Origin: Bacteroidota bacterium
GTDB lineage: Bacteria; Bacteroidota; Bacteroidia; Chitinophagales; Chitinophagaceae
Assembly: GCA_016868815.1 (NCBI GenBank)
Contig: VGFQ01000004.1
Coordinates: forward strand, 124,001-188,000
DNA: 64,000 nt
Direction of reading: 5' to 3'
Shown: positions 44,079 to 51,082 of the stretch, piece by piece
Layout of the letters: each line of letters begins with the position of its first letter
Numbering within the stretch: position 1 is the stretch's first letter
The notes under the pieces: model-generated
What the model saw: only the letters and a program-made list of their open reading frames with translations
What the model was told of the DNA's origin: nothing
The model's database searches: none
Position numbers and translations under genes: made by a program

Positions 44079-45431
44079 ATGAGGTGCTGGTTTCATGGTC
44101 TTTGCACTTTCTTGCTCTTGCTGTGCTGGCGCACTGGCATAGCGGGCGACTTGCTTGGTGGCGTGGGCCGCGCCTCAATCGTTCCTTCCACGCCCATTTT
44201 TCTGTCCGGCTATGCCGTCCGGGAAAAGGTTTCGCAAGGGGTGGCTCATCCGATACAGGCGAAGGCCATGGTTATCCGTGCTGATGATGGCCAGCAGGTT
44301 GTCATCCTCACCACCGACCTCTTAGGGATCCCGCATCATCTGTCGGAGCGCGTAGCAGAACGGCTGATGGAGAAGCATGGCGTCCTCCGATCGCAGCTGA
44401 TGCTCAACGCCTCGCACACGCATGCGGCACCGATGATATGGCCTTCGCTCAGCATCATCGCAGAATACAGCGGCGATGACCAACGGTTGGTGGTGCAGTA
44501 CGGACTGCAGCTGGCAGAACGGATGGTGGAGGCCGTCGATGCAGCCTTTTCCAGCCTGCAGCCGGTGCGGCTCTCCATCGGTACTGACAGTGCCGGTTTT
44601 GCCTACAACCGCCGCCTGCCCAGTCCCGCAGGATTCATCAACAGCCAGAACACTGCGGGGCCGGTCGACCGCCAGGTGCCTGTATTGCGTATGGAGAGCC
44701 TGCAGGGACAGGTACTCGCTCTGCTGTTCGGATATGCCTGCCATAATACAACCTTGGGTGGCGACAATTACCAGATCTGTGGTGACTATGCCGGCTTCGC
44801 GCAGTCGTATATCGAAGAAGAACTGCACGGCAGTATAGCCTTGTTCATGACGGGTTGTGCGGGAGACCAGAATCCCTATCCACGTGGAACCATGGCCTTG
44901 GCCCGTCAGCACGGTCGATCTCTTGCCGATGCAGTGATGCGTGTTGTCAATCGTCCCATGACCCCCGTGGGCGCTGAAATACGCACGGCGCGGGAGGAGA
45001 CAGCCCTGGCGTTGAGGCCTTATCCGACGGAGCGTTATTTGTCTGACCTGACGGGTGAGAATAAATATCTCCAGCGCCGTGCACGCCTCTACATGGAAGC
45101 ATATAACAAAGGATGGGATATCGACACCTACCACTATCCTGTACAAGCCATCCGTCTTGGTCGCGAGTTCACCATCCTGGCGCTGGCGGGCGAGGTCGTA
45201 GTCGACTACTCTCTTCGCGCGAAGCGAGAATTCCCCGACGCAGGACTCTTCGTGGCCGGCTATTCGGGAGAAGTTATGTGCTATATCCCTTCTAAGCGCG
45301 TGCTGCTCGAAGGCGGCTATGAGGCCGAGGACAGCATGATCTACTACGGCATGCCCGGACCCTTCGACGAGCGCATCGAGGAGCAGGTCTTTGAGGCCAT
45401 CAGAAAGGTGATGCGCCGCGTACGCCGTTGA
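44079..45431 (+). CDS. Neutral ceramidase-like secreted hydrolase
   Basis: A 450-aa protein matching the N-terminal catalytic domain of neutral/alkaline non-lysosomal ceramidases. A signal peptide (about 1-22) is followed by ASIVPSTPIFLSGYA, the zinc-binding NASHTHAAPM, GYACHNTTLGG (further His), the GCAGDQNPY loop and AGYSGEVMCYIP near the C-terminus with the expected Glu/Tyr. It lacks the about 150-residue C-terminal immunoglobulin-like domain of true ceramidases. Members of this short type are often found near sugar-use genes in Bacteroidota and their substrate is not known. It lies 24 bp before the sugar importer gene. Confidence 0.85.
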   Translation: MRCWFHGLCTFLLLLCWRTGIAGDLLGGVGRASIVPSTPIFLSGYAVREKVSQGVAHPIQAKAMVIRADDGQQVVILTTDLLGIPHHLSERVAERLMEKHGVLRSQLMLNASHTHAAPMIWPSLSIIAEYSGDDQRLVVQYGLQLAERMVEAVDAAFSSLQPVRLSIGTDSAGFAYNRRLPSPAGFINSQNTAGPVDRQVPVLRMESLQGQVLALLFGYACHNTTLGGDNYQICGDYAGFAQSYIEEELHGSIALFMTGCAGDQNPYPRGTMALARQHGRSLADAVMRVVNRPMTPVGAEIRTAREETALALRPYPTERYLSDLTGENKYLQRRARLYMEAYNKGWDIDTYHYPVQAIRLGREFTILALAGEVVVDYSLRAKREFPDAGLFVAGYSGEVMCYIPSKRVLLEGGYEAEDSMIYYGMPGPFDERIEEQVFEAIRKVMRRVRR

Positions 45432-45455
45432 CGAAGGCCGGGGAAATTGAAAAGC

Positions 45456-46781
45456 ATGGGAAAACATGACAATGCGTCCTTGAGTGCCGCAGCGCTCAGT
45501 CCCTGGCAGACGGCGGTGTCCATCGGCATCATCGGGCTGATGTTCTTCATCTTCGGCTTCGTCTCCTGGGCGAACGCAATCCTCATTCCTTATTTCAAGA
45601 TCGCCTGCGAGCTGAACAACTTTCAGGCCTACCTGGTCACCTTCGCCTTCTACATTTCGTACTTCGTAATGTCGGTTCCATCCTCTTATATGCTTAAACG
45701 GATAGGCTTTCGGATGGGGATTATGACAGGCTTCTGGATCATGTCGGTCGGAGCGCTCATCTTCGTGCCGGCAGCCATGACGCGCACCTATGGCGTCTTT
45801 CTGATGGGACTTTTTACACTTGGGACGGGCCTCGCCATCTTACAGTCGGCAGCCAATCCCTACATCACAGTGTTGGGACCGAAAGACCGCGCCGCCCAGC
45901 GCATCAGCATCATGGGCATCTGTAACAAGGGGGCTGGTATCCTCGCCCCGTTGGCATTCGCCGCCGTCATCCTTCGGGCGACCGATACCGATCTCTTCAA
46001 ACAATTGCCCTCCATGACGGGCGTTGCCCGTGCTGCTGCGCTCGACGCGTTCATCCGCCGCGTCATCACGCCCTACCTCTGCGTCAGCACCGTGCTCTTC
46101 GCCCTCGGACTCTTCATCCGCTTCTCTCCTCTGCCTGAGATCGATACTGAGCAGGAGACGGGCGAGATCGCTGCCGCTAACTCTGCCAAGACCAATATCT
46201 TCCAATTTCCGCACCTCATCCTCGGTGCCATTGCCATCTTCTTGCATGTCGGCAGCCAGGTCATCTCCATCGATACGGTCATCGGCTATGCCGGCTCCAT
46301 GGGTATCGACTTGCTGGAGGCCAAGGTCTTCCCCTCCTACACGCTTACAGCCACCATCGTGGGATACGTCATGGGTATCCTGCTGATCCCGAGGTTTGTC
46401 AGCCAGACCCATGCCCTGCGATTCTGCACCCTGCTCGGGACGACGCTTACGCTGCTGATCGTAGGGACGGGTGGGACGGTCCGCATCCTGGGGCATACGG
46501 CTGACGTGTCGATCTGGTTCGTCGTGCTGCTCGGCCTTGCCAACTCGCTTATCTGGGCCGGCATTTGGCCGCTGGCACTCGACGGCCTAGGCCGCTTCAC
46601 CAAGCTCGGAGCCTCTGTGATGATCATGGGCCTTTGTGGCAATGCTATCATGCCGCTGGTCTACGGCCATTATGCGGACTTGTACAATCTGAAGTCCGCC
46701 TACTGGGTGCTGCTGCCCTGCTACCTGTACCTCGTGTACTACGCGGTCCACGGGCACAGGGTGCGCAGTTGGCGGCGCTAG
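45456..46781 (+). CDS. FucP-like MFS sugar importer
   Basis: A 441-aa inner-membrane transporter with twelve helices, related to the L-fucose/proton and glucose/galactose permeases. Signature pieces are FFIFGFVSWANAILIPYFK with the substrate-linked acidic/aromatic residues, AFYISYFVMSVPSS, and LQSAANPYITVLGP. It would import the monosaccharide produced by the periplasmic enzymes. ATG 45456 is used since the frame starts upstream only with TTG at 45447. Operon-like spacing to the ceramidase-like gene and the oxidoreductase. Confidence 0.9.
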   Translation: MGKHDNASLSAAALSPWQTAVSIGIIGLMFFIFGFVSWANAILIPYFKIACELNNFQAYLVTFAFYISYFVMSVPSSYMLKRIGFRMGIMTGFWIMSVGALIFVPAAMTRTYGVFLMGLFTLGTGLAILQSAANPYITVLGPKDRAAQRISIMGICNKGAGILAPLAFAAVILRATDTDLFKQLPSMTGVARAAALDAFIRRVITPYLCVSTVLFALGLFIRFSPLPEIDTEQETGEIAAANSAKTNIFQFPHLILGAIAIFLHVGSQVISIDTVIGYAGSMGIDLLEAKVFPSYTLTATIVGYVMGILLIPRFVSQTHALRFCTLLGTTLTLLIVGTGGTVRILGHTADVSIWFVVLLGLANSLIWAGIWPLALDGLGRFTKLGASVMIMGLCGNAIMPLVYGHYADLYNLKSAYWVLLPCYLYLVYYAVHGHRVRSWRR

Positions 46782-46825
46782 CTGGACCGACAGGAAAACG
46801 CTTATCCAATCAAAAAATACAACAC

Positions 46826-47872
46826 ATGTCGATGCGATACGACCGCAGGAAGTTCATCCAATCAGCCGCAGTGGTCGGCGCCGGCCTCGGGATGGGTGGA
46901 CGACTCACTGCCTCTCCGAATACTGTCGGTTACACAAGAACTTTGACGGTCGAAGCCGGCCGTCGTATTGGGATCATCGGTCTAGATACCTCGCATGCGA
47001 CGGCCTTCACGCAGGTGCTCAATGGACCTAAGGCCAGTGATGAGTACGCCGGCTACCGCGTGGTGGCCGCCTATCCGCAGGGGAGTTTAGACATCGTTTC
47101 CAGCGTCGAGCGCATTCCCGCCTACACCGAGCAAGTACGGAAGCAGGGTGTGGAGATCGTCGGTTCCGTGGCTGAGCTGCTGCAGCGTGTGGATGTCGTG
47201 CTCCTAGAGACGAATGACGGACGGAGGCATCTTGAGCAGGCGCTGCAGGTCTTCGAGACTGGCAAGCCTGTGTTCATCGACAAGCCTGTGGCGGCCTCGC
47301 TCCGGGATGCCGTGGCGATCTATGCCGCTGCAGAGAAGCGGGCAGTGCCTGTCTTTTCCTCCTCCTCGCTGCGCTATACGCCCAACGTGCAGGAGGCTGT
47401 TGCTGGCAAGGCAGGGAAAATCCTGGGGGTCGACGCCTGGAGTCCCATGAAGATCGAGAAGACCCATCCCGACCTCTTCTGGTATGGCATCCATGGGGTG
47501 GAGACGCTGTTTACACTGATGGGGATGGGCTGCCGCTCGGTGCGTCGTACCCGCACAGAGGAGGCAGAAGTCGTCACTGGCATCTGGGCCGACGGACGCA
47601 TCGGCACGTTCCGCGGACTCTTGAAAGGGAAGCAGGATTACGGTGGTACCGTCTTCGGTGAGCACTCGATCCTGACCGTTGGCCCGCATGTCGGCTACGA
47701 GCCATTGTTGCGGCAGATTATCAGATTCTTCCAAAGCGGTAGGTCACCTGTTTCGGCCGTTGAGACAACGGAGATCTTCGCCTTTATGGAGGCGGCTGAA
47801 GAGAGCAAGCGCAGCGGTGGTAAAATGGTTGAACTCGAAAAGGTGCTTCGTAAGGCGGGAGGAAGAGGGTGA
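46826..47872 (+). CDS. Gfo/Idh/MocA family oxidoreductase with Tat signal
   Basis: A 348-aa NAD(P)-dependent sugar oxidoreductase. A twin-arginine signal (DRRKFIQSAAVVGAGLG) suggests export with bound cofactor. The Rossmann loop is modified (IGIIGLDTSHATAF in place of GxGxxG), and the conserved EKP motif reads IDKP (GKPVFIDKPVA). The C-terminal domain covers KILGVDAW and EHSILTVGPHVGYEPL. The atypical loop suggests altered cofactor binding. It follows the sugar importer by 45 bp. The long open frame from 46565 is only the overlap with the transporter gene. Confidence 0.87.
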   Translation: MSMRYDRRKFIQSAAVVGAGLGMGGRLTASPNTVGYTRTLTVEAGRRIGIIGLDTSHATAFTQVLNGPKASDEYAGYRVVAAYPQGSLDIVSSVERIPAYTEQVRKQGVEIVGSVAELLQRVDVVLLETNDGRRHLEQALQVFETGKPVFIDKPVAASLRDAVAIYAAAEKRAVPVFSSSSLRYTPNVQEAVAGKAGKILGVDAWSPMKIEKTHPDLFWYGIHGVETLFTLMGMGCRSVRRTRTEEAEVVTGIWADGRIGTFRGLLKGKQDYGGTVFGEHSILTVGPHVGYEPLLRQIIRFFQSGRSPVSAVETTEIFAFMEAAEESKRSGGKMVELEKVLRKAGGRG

Positions 47873-48111
47873 AAAGAACTTTTCGGAATGTATTGCTCGT
47901 TCTGAAGTCACTATCCGGCAGTGACTGTGGTTGTGGCCGGAGATACTGCCACATTGTAGACGGCAGTAGATGTTTTCTGTCGCGAAATTTGCTTTCGTCT
48001 CATCGAAGATTTCATCAAGTAAAGTACTGCTCCTGCAAGCCGAGACAAGTTTGCTAACAGATGGCTGCTCGTGGCTGGGGGTCGATATGGAGGGCTGCCG
48101 CCATCCGGCCC
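47873..48111. other. Intergenic stretch between convergent genes with a terminator-like hairpin
   Basis: 239 bp with no gene called. GTCACT (47907-47912) pairs with AGTGAC (47920-47925) across a 7-nt loop, 35-53 bp past the oxidoreductase stop. No T-tract. Nothing else was recognised. Confidence 0.4.
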
Positions 48112-50145
48112 TTACCGGCCGTCCGTCGACAGGCGCAGGAAGTCATCCATCTGCAACGGGTCGACGGCGGGGTTGAATGGCCAATTCGCCTCGCTGCGAA
48201 GCAGATCCCGCCATCGCCGTCCGAGTGCTGTAGCGGAAGAGGCGTTGGGTAGTAGCACATAGATGGCGACCTCTGTGATGCGGTCGTTCAGCATCAGCCC
48301 GCCACCCGACGCAAGGGTGTAGGCCATTCGTCGAAGGCCGTCCACTTCCAACTTCCAGAGTTGCCAGGAATCGCTTACCCAATCGGGCACTTGGAAGCGG
48401 AGGGCTGCTGTTCGGTCGGGGGTAAAGACGAATGTCTTGCTGTCCAGATCGGCGCGGTAACGGAGGTCGAGGGCGAAGAGTAGGATACCATCAGGGGCAA
48501 CGAAGGTCGACACATCCCAGTCGGGCCCTTCGGACGTCGCTAGACGCTTGTAATACCATTGAGCGCCTTGCAGGTAGAACGGTTCTAGGAGACGCACCTC
48601 CCGGCCGATGCGCTGCATGGGGGCGAGCAGTTCGGGGAACATCCTGAGGGATTTGTAGGATAGATTGAACCAGTAGAGGCTGGTGATGCCGCTGGCGAGG
48701 GCGTGGTAGGCCTGGCTACGGAGTTCGGATGCCGTTGGCGACCTGCGTCTTCGGCCGCCGTAGACCTCCCAACCTTCATGCGGCCCTTGCGACCAATATG
48801 CGATCGGCAAGGGCCTGTTGAGGGCTTTGAGCGATCGGGTCATCGTACCGATGGTTTCTAGGGGCGCCCCCCATCCGATGCGTTGCCCGTTCCATCTGTC
48901 GTAGGCCCGCCAGTCATCGGCAGAAGGGGCGCTGACACGATAGGCATCAAAGTGGGGGTAGTCGGACAGGCCGGCGTAGAACCGCCATATCCGCTCTTCG
49001 CTGTGGGTGAGGGTGGTGGGGATGCGGGCGGCCGCGTAGGGCAGTAGTTGCCGGCTGACAAGCTGCGGGTCGACGGGCCTTCCACCTCCGTACTGCGGTT
49101 CACCGAGGAATTCGATACCGTGAATGCGGGGCAGGAGGCTATCGCGGTCAAAGCGTTGCCAGGGCGTGAGGTGCCCGAAGTATTTGATGGGCCATTTTCG
49201 GAAGAGGCTGTCAACATCGCTGTAGCCGGGCTGGCCGGTGTAATGTGCGGTGTTGACGTAGAGGGATTGCAGGGTCTGTCGGAAGTGGGTGTTGATCAGG
49301 GCAGGCCGATTCTGAATGGCACCATTAGCCCAGCCGCCGCTGATATCAAAGGCTTCCTTGCGGAGCTTCATATAAGCCCATAATTCGATCCTTGCACCTT
49401 TGGCATCTGAGAGTCGCAGCTGGATGGCGGTGTTTACGGACCTGAAACGGTCTGACTGGAATTGCAGCAAACATCTACCCCGGGCGCGCAGCCGCCTATG
49501 AGATGGCAGCGTAAGGCTGGGTCGCAACGGCTGCCCGGGGAAAAGGAATTGCCAATCCCCTTCGGACTGTGGCTGCCAAAGGATCATGTCATCAACCTGC
49601 CATTCTGTATCTGAGTCATTCACTAGGTGCAGGGTGGCTTTCGAGGGCAGGAGGGCGTCCGCCGGACCGGTACAGGTTAGGGAGGCGATCCATGTGGATG
49701 GTGTCGTGTCGGCAAGGGTCGTGTCAAGGTCGGCTGTCTGCAGGTGAAAGCGCCCACCCCGCAGCCAGCAGGTATCCTTTCCGTTGAACTGCCAGACCAT
49801 AAGCGCTCCGGTAGGGATGACGGACGGGAAGGATGTGTCCTGTTCGGGGAACCGGTACCAGGAGAGCCGGCCTTCGGCATGCCACTGGTCGGGTGAGATG
49901 CCATTGATGCGGGCGGAGCGGTTCCCGGCCATGGTCAAGGGATGGGTAGCTCGGTTCCGTATGAACAGCTGGTAGCGGGCCGACAGTTCCGCTCCGTGCG
50001 GGACTCGGTAACGCATCTCAGATTCGATGCTGTGTCCGACCCGGTGGAGCCCTTCTACGCGGAGGTTGGATTGTGTGTTTCCCTTGCTTGCCGTGGCCAG
50101 CATGATGGCCCATATCAGCAGGATTCGGCAGGGGTAGAGGCTCAT
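48112..50145 (-). CDS. Secreted 677-aa protein, possible glycoside hydrolase (TIM-barrel-like), not assigned
   Basis: A signal peptide (about 5-25) is followed by a beta-rich N-terminal half (carbohydrate-binding-like, with LTLPSHRRLRARGRCLLQFQ) and, from about 270, a segment with barrel-like strands: HGIEFLGEPQYGGG, HFDAYRVSAPSADDW, LPIAYWSQGPHEGWEV, and SGITSLYWFNLSY, the last two typical of strands 6-8 in clan GH-A-like proteins. A C-terminal beta domain ends the protein. Acidic residues at FLGEP and GPHEGWE are candidate catalytic Glu, but I cannot name the family. It is convergent with the oxidoreductase gene and probably part of the sugar-use region. Confidence 0.8.
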   Translation of the reverse strand: MSLYPCRILLIWAIMLATASKGNTQSNLRVEGLHRVGHSIESEMRYRVPHGAELSARYQLFIRNRATHPLTMAGNRSARINGISPDQWHAEGRLSWYRFPEQDTSFPSVIPTGALMVWQFNGKDTCWLRGGRFHLQTADLDTTLADTTPSTWIASLTCTGPADALLPSKATLHLVNDSDTEWQVDDMILWQPQSEGDWQFLFPGQPLRPSLTLPSHRRLRARGRCLLQFQSDRFRSVNTAIQLRLSDAKGARIELWAYMKLRKEAFDISGGWANGAIQNRPALINTHFRQTLQSLYVNTAHYTGQPGYSDVDSLFRKWPIKYFGHLTPWQRFDRDSLLPRIHGIEFLGEPQYGGGRPVDPQLVSRQLLPYAAARIPTTLTHSEERIWRFYAGLSDYPHFDAYRVSAPSADDWRAYDRWNGQRIGWGAPLETIGTMTRSLKALNRPLPIAYWSQGPHEGWEVYGGRRRRSPTASELRSQAYHALASGITSLYWFNLSYKSLRMFPELLAPMQRIGREVRLLEPFYLQGAQWYYKRLATSEGPDWDVSTFVAPDGILLFALDLRYRADLDSKTFVFTPDRTAALRFQVPDWVSDSWQLWKLEVDGLRRMAYTLASGGGLMLNDRITEVAIYVLLPNASSATALGRRWRDLLRSEANWPFNPAVDPLQMDDFLRLSTDGR

Positions 50146-50223
50146 ATGTTAGAGAGAGAGATCAACGTACGAAATATACAGTTAATAAAATCTTCTATTT
50201 ATTTCAATTGAAACTTTATAAAA

Positions 50224-50264
50224 AAAAGCTCATAAAAATTGTTTATCAATTTTTATGAGCTTTT
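50224..50264 (-). terminator. 18-bp terminator hairpin for the tRNA-like RNA
   Basis: AAAAGCTCATAAAAATTG (50224-50241) and CAATTTTTATGAGCTTTT (50247-50264) form a perfect 18-bp stem with a 5-nt loop. On the minus strand it is followed by a T8 run, an excellent factor-independent terminator 8 nt past the tRNA-like 3' end. T4 on the plus side makes it possibly bidirectional. Confidence 0.85.
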
Positions 50265-50271
50265 CTATGTG

Positions 50272-50465
50272 CTGTAGGGGGAGGAGTCGAACCTCCACGA
50301 GGACGTTAGCCGCTGCACAAGATTGTAGAGGGTGCTACCCTCAACCTACTGGTGGTCAACCCCAGTCGGTCCGCACGTCTGCGGATCGGCGTTATGCAGT
50401 GTTTATCCGGGAATCCCCACCCTCGAGACAAGAGGGCATGTCTGCCAAGATTTCATCACCCCACA
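50272..50465 (-). ncRNA. tRNA-like RNA with an inserted four-way-junction domain (194 nt)
   Basis: Minus-strand fold, read directly. Acceptor stem TGTGGGG (50465-50459) with CCCTACA (50279-50273), 7 bp including one G-T, then G73 and CAC. D arm: ATG/CAT stem with a 13-nt loop containing GG (50456-50438). Anticodon-like arm CCCTC/GAGGG with loop TTGTCTC (50436-50420; triplet GTC). Short variable hairpin GGG-ATT-CCC. T arm GGAGG-TTCGACT-CCTCC (50296-50280). Between variable hairpin and T arm sit 112 nt (50297-50408): helix CTGCATAA/TTGTGCAG (50399-50392 with 50320-50313) enclosing hairpins at 50385-50370, 50366-50348 and 50342-50328. It is too long for a tRNA, and I see no tmRNA tag frame or group I intron core. 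Identity unknown. Confidence 0.7.
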
Positions 50466-50497
50466 ATGTAGAAGAACACGATGGCTTTAAGACATGG

Positions 50498-50529
50498 TAA
50501 AATTAGGCTAACTGCCAGATATCTTGCAA
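50498..50529 (-). promoter_or_regulatory. Promoter of the tRNA-like RNA
   Basis: Reverse strand: TTG (50529-50527), 21 nt, then TAATTTTA (50505-50498), one mismatch to TANNTTTG. Transcription would begin near 50491, about 26 nt before the tRNA-like 5' end. The site lies in an AT-rich gap shared with the divergent Lrp gene. Confidence 0.55.
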
Positions 50530-50614
50530 ATATTTCAAGAATTATTTTTTAATTATAGAAAAATTATAATAATTTGCACTATATATTGGAATTAATTCAA
50601 AACAGATTTCCACA

Positions 50615-51082
50615 ATGGCCGGAAAATTGAATCTTGACAAACTCGACCTCCAGATCATCCACGAGATGATGGAGGATGCAGGCATCTCCTACGCCGACCT
50701 GGGCAAGAAACTTTTCGTTTCGGGCGGCACCATCCACGTGCGCATCAAGAAACTGCAGGAACAGGGCGTGGTGAAAGGTACGAGACTTCATGTCGACCTC
50801 AAACAGCTGGGCTACGACATCACTGCCTTCGTCGGCATCTACCTCGAGAAGAGCTCGCTCTACGACCAGGTCGCCGAAGACCTCCGCAAGATCCCCGAGA
50901 TCATCCGCATCAACTATACCACCGGCAACTACAGCATGTTCCTCGAAGTGGTGGCCCGCGACATCAACCAGCTCCGCAACGTCCTGCACGACCAGCTGCA
51001 GAAGATCAAAGGCATCGAGCGGACCGAGACGCTCATCTCCCTCTCCGAAAGCCTCAACCGCAACGTGCAGGTAGCCCTTTGA
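50615..51082 (+). CDS. Lrp/AsnC family transcriptional regulator
   Basis: A 155-aa regulator. The N-terminal winged helix-turn-helix (LDKLDLQIIHEMMEDAGISY, then KLFVSGGTIHVRIKKLQEQG) is followed by a RAM/ligand-sensing domain with the beta-alpha-beta-beta-alpha-beta layout (DITAFVGIYLEKSS, INYTTGNYSMFLEVVARD). Lrp members bind amino acids or related small molecules and act as dimers to octamers. It lies divergent from the tRNA-like RNA gene and its stop overlaps the next start (TTGA), so it may control both the RNA and the polysaccharide genes. Confidence 0.93.
   Translation: MAGKLNLDKLDLQIIHEMMEDAGISYADLGKKLFVSGGTIHVRIKKLQEQGVVKGTRLHVDLKQLGYDITAFVGIYLEKSSLYDQVAEDLRKIPEIIRINYTTGNYSMFLEVVARDINQLRNVLHDQLQKIKGIERTETLISLSESLNRNVQVAL

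Noticed and set aside
46565-46825. Upstream extension of the Gfo/Idh/MocA gene
   Set aside because: It overlaps the sugar importer in another frame; the Tat signal at 46826 marks the true start.
50272-50465. tRNA gene with a group I intron
   Set aside because: The extra 112 nt lie between the variable hairpin and the T arm, not in the anticodon loop, are shorter than known group I introns, and show no P/Q/R/S core; the anticodon arm is continuous.
50265-50465. tmRNA (ssrA)
   Set aside because: No tag reading frame ending in an Ala-rich degradation signal, no family 5' end, and the total is about half the usual length.
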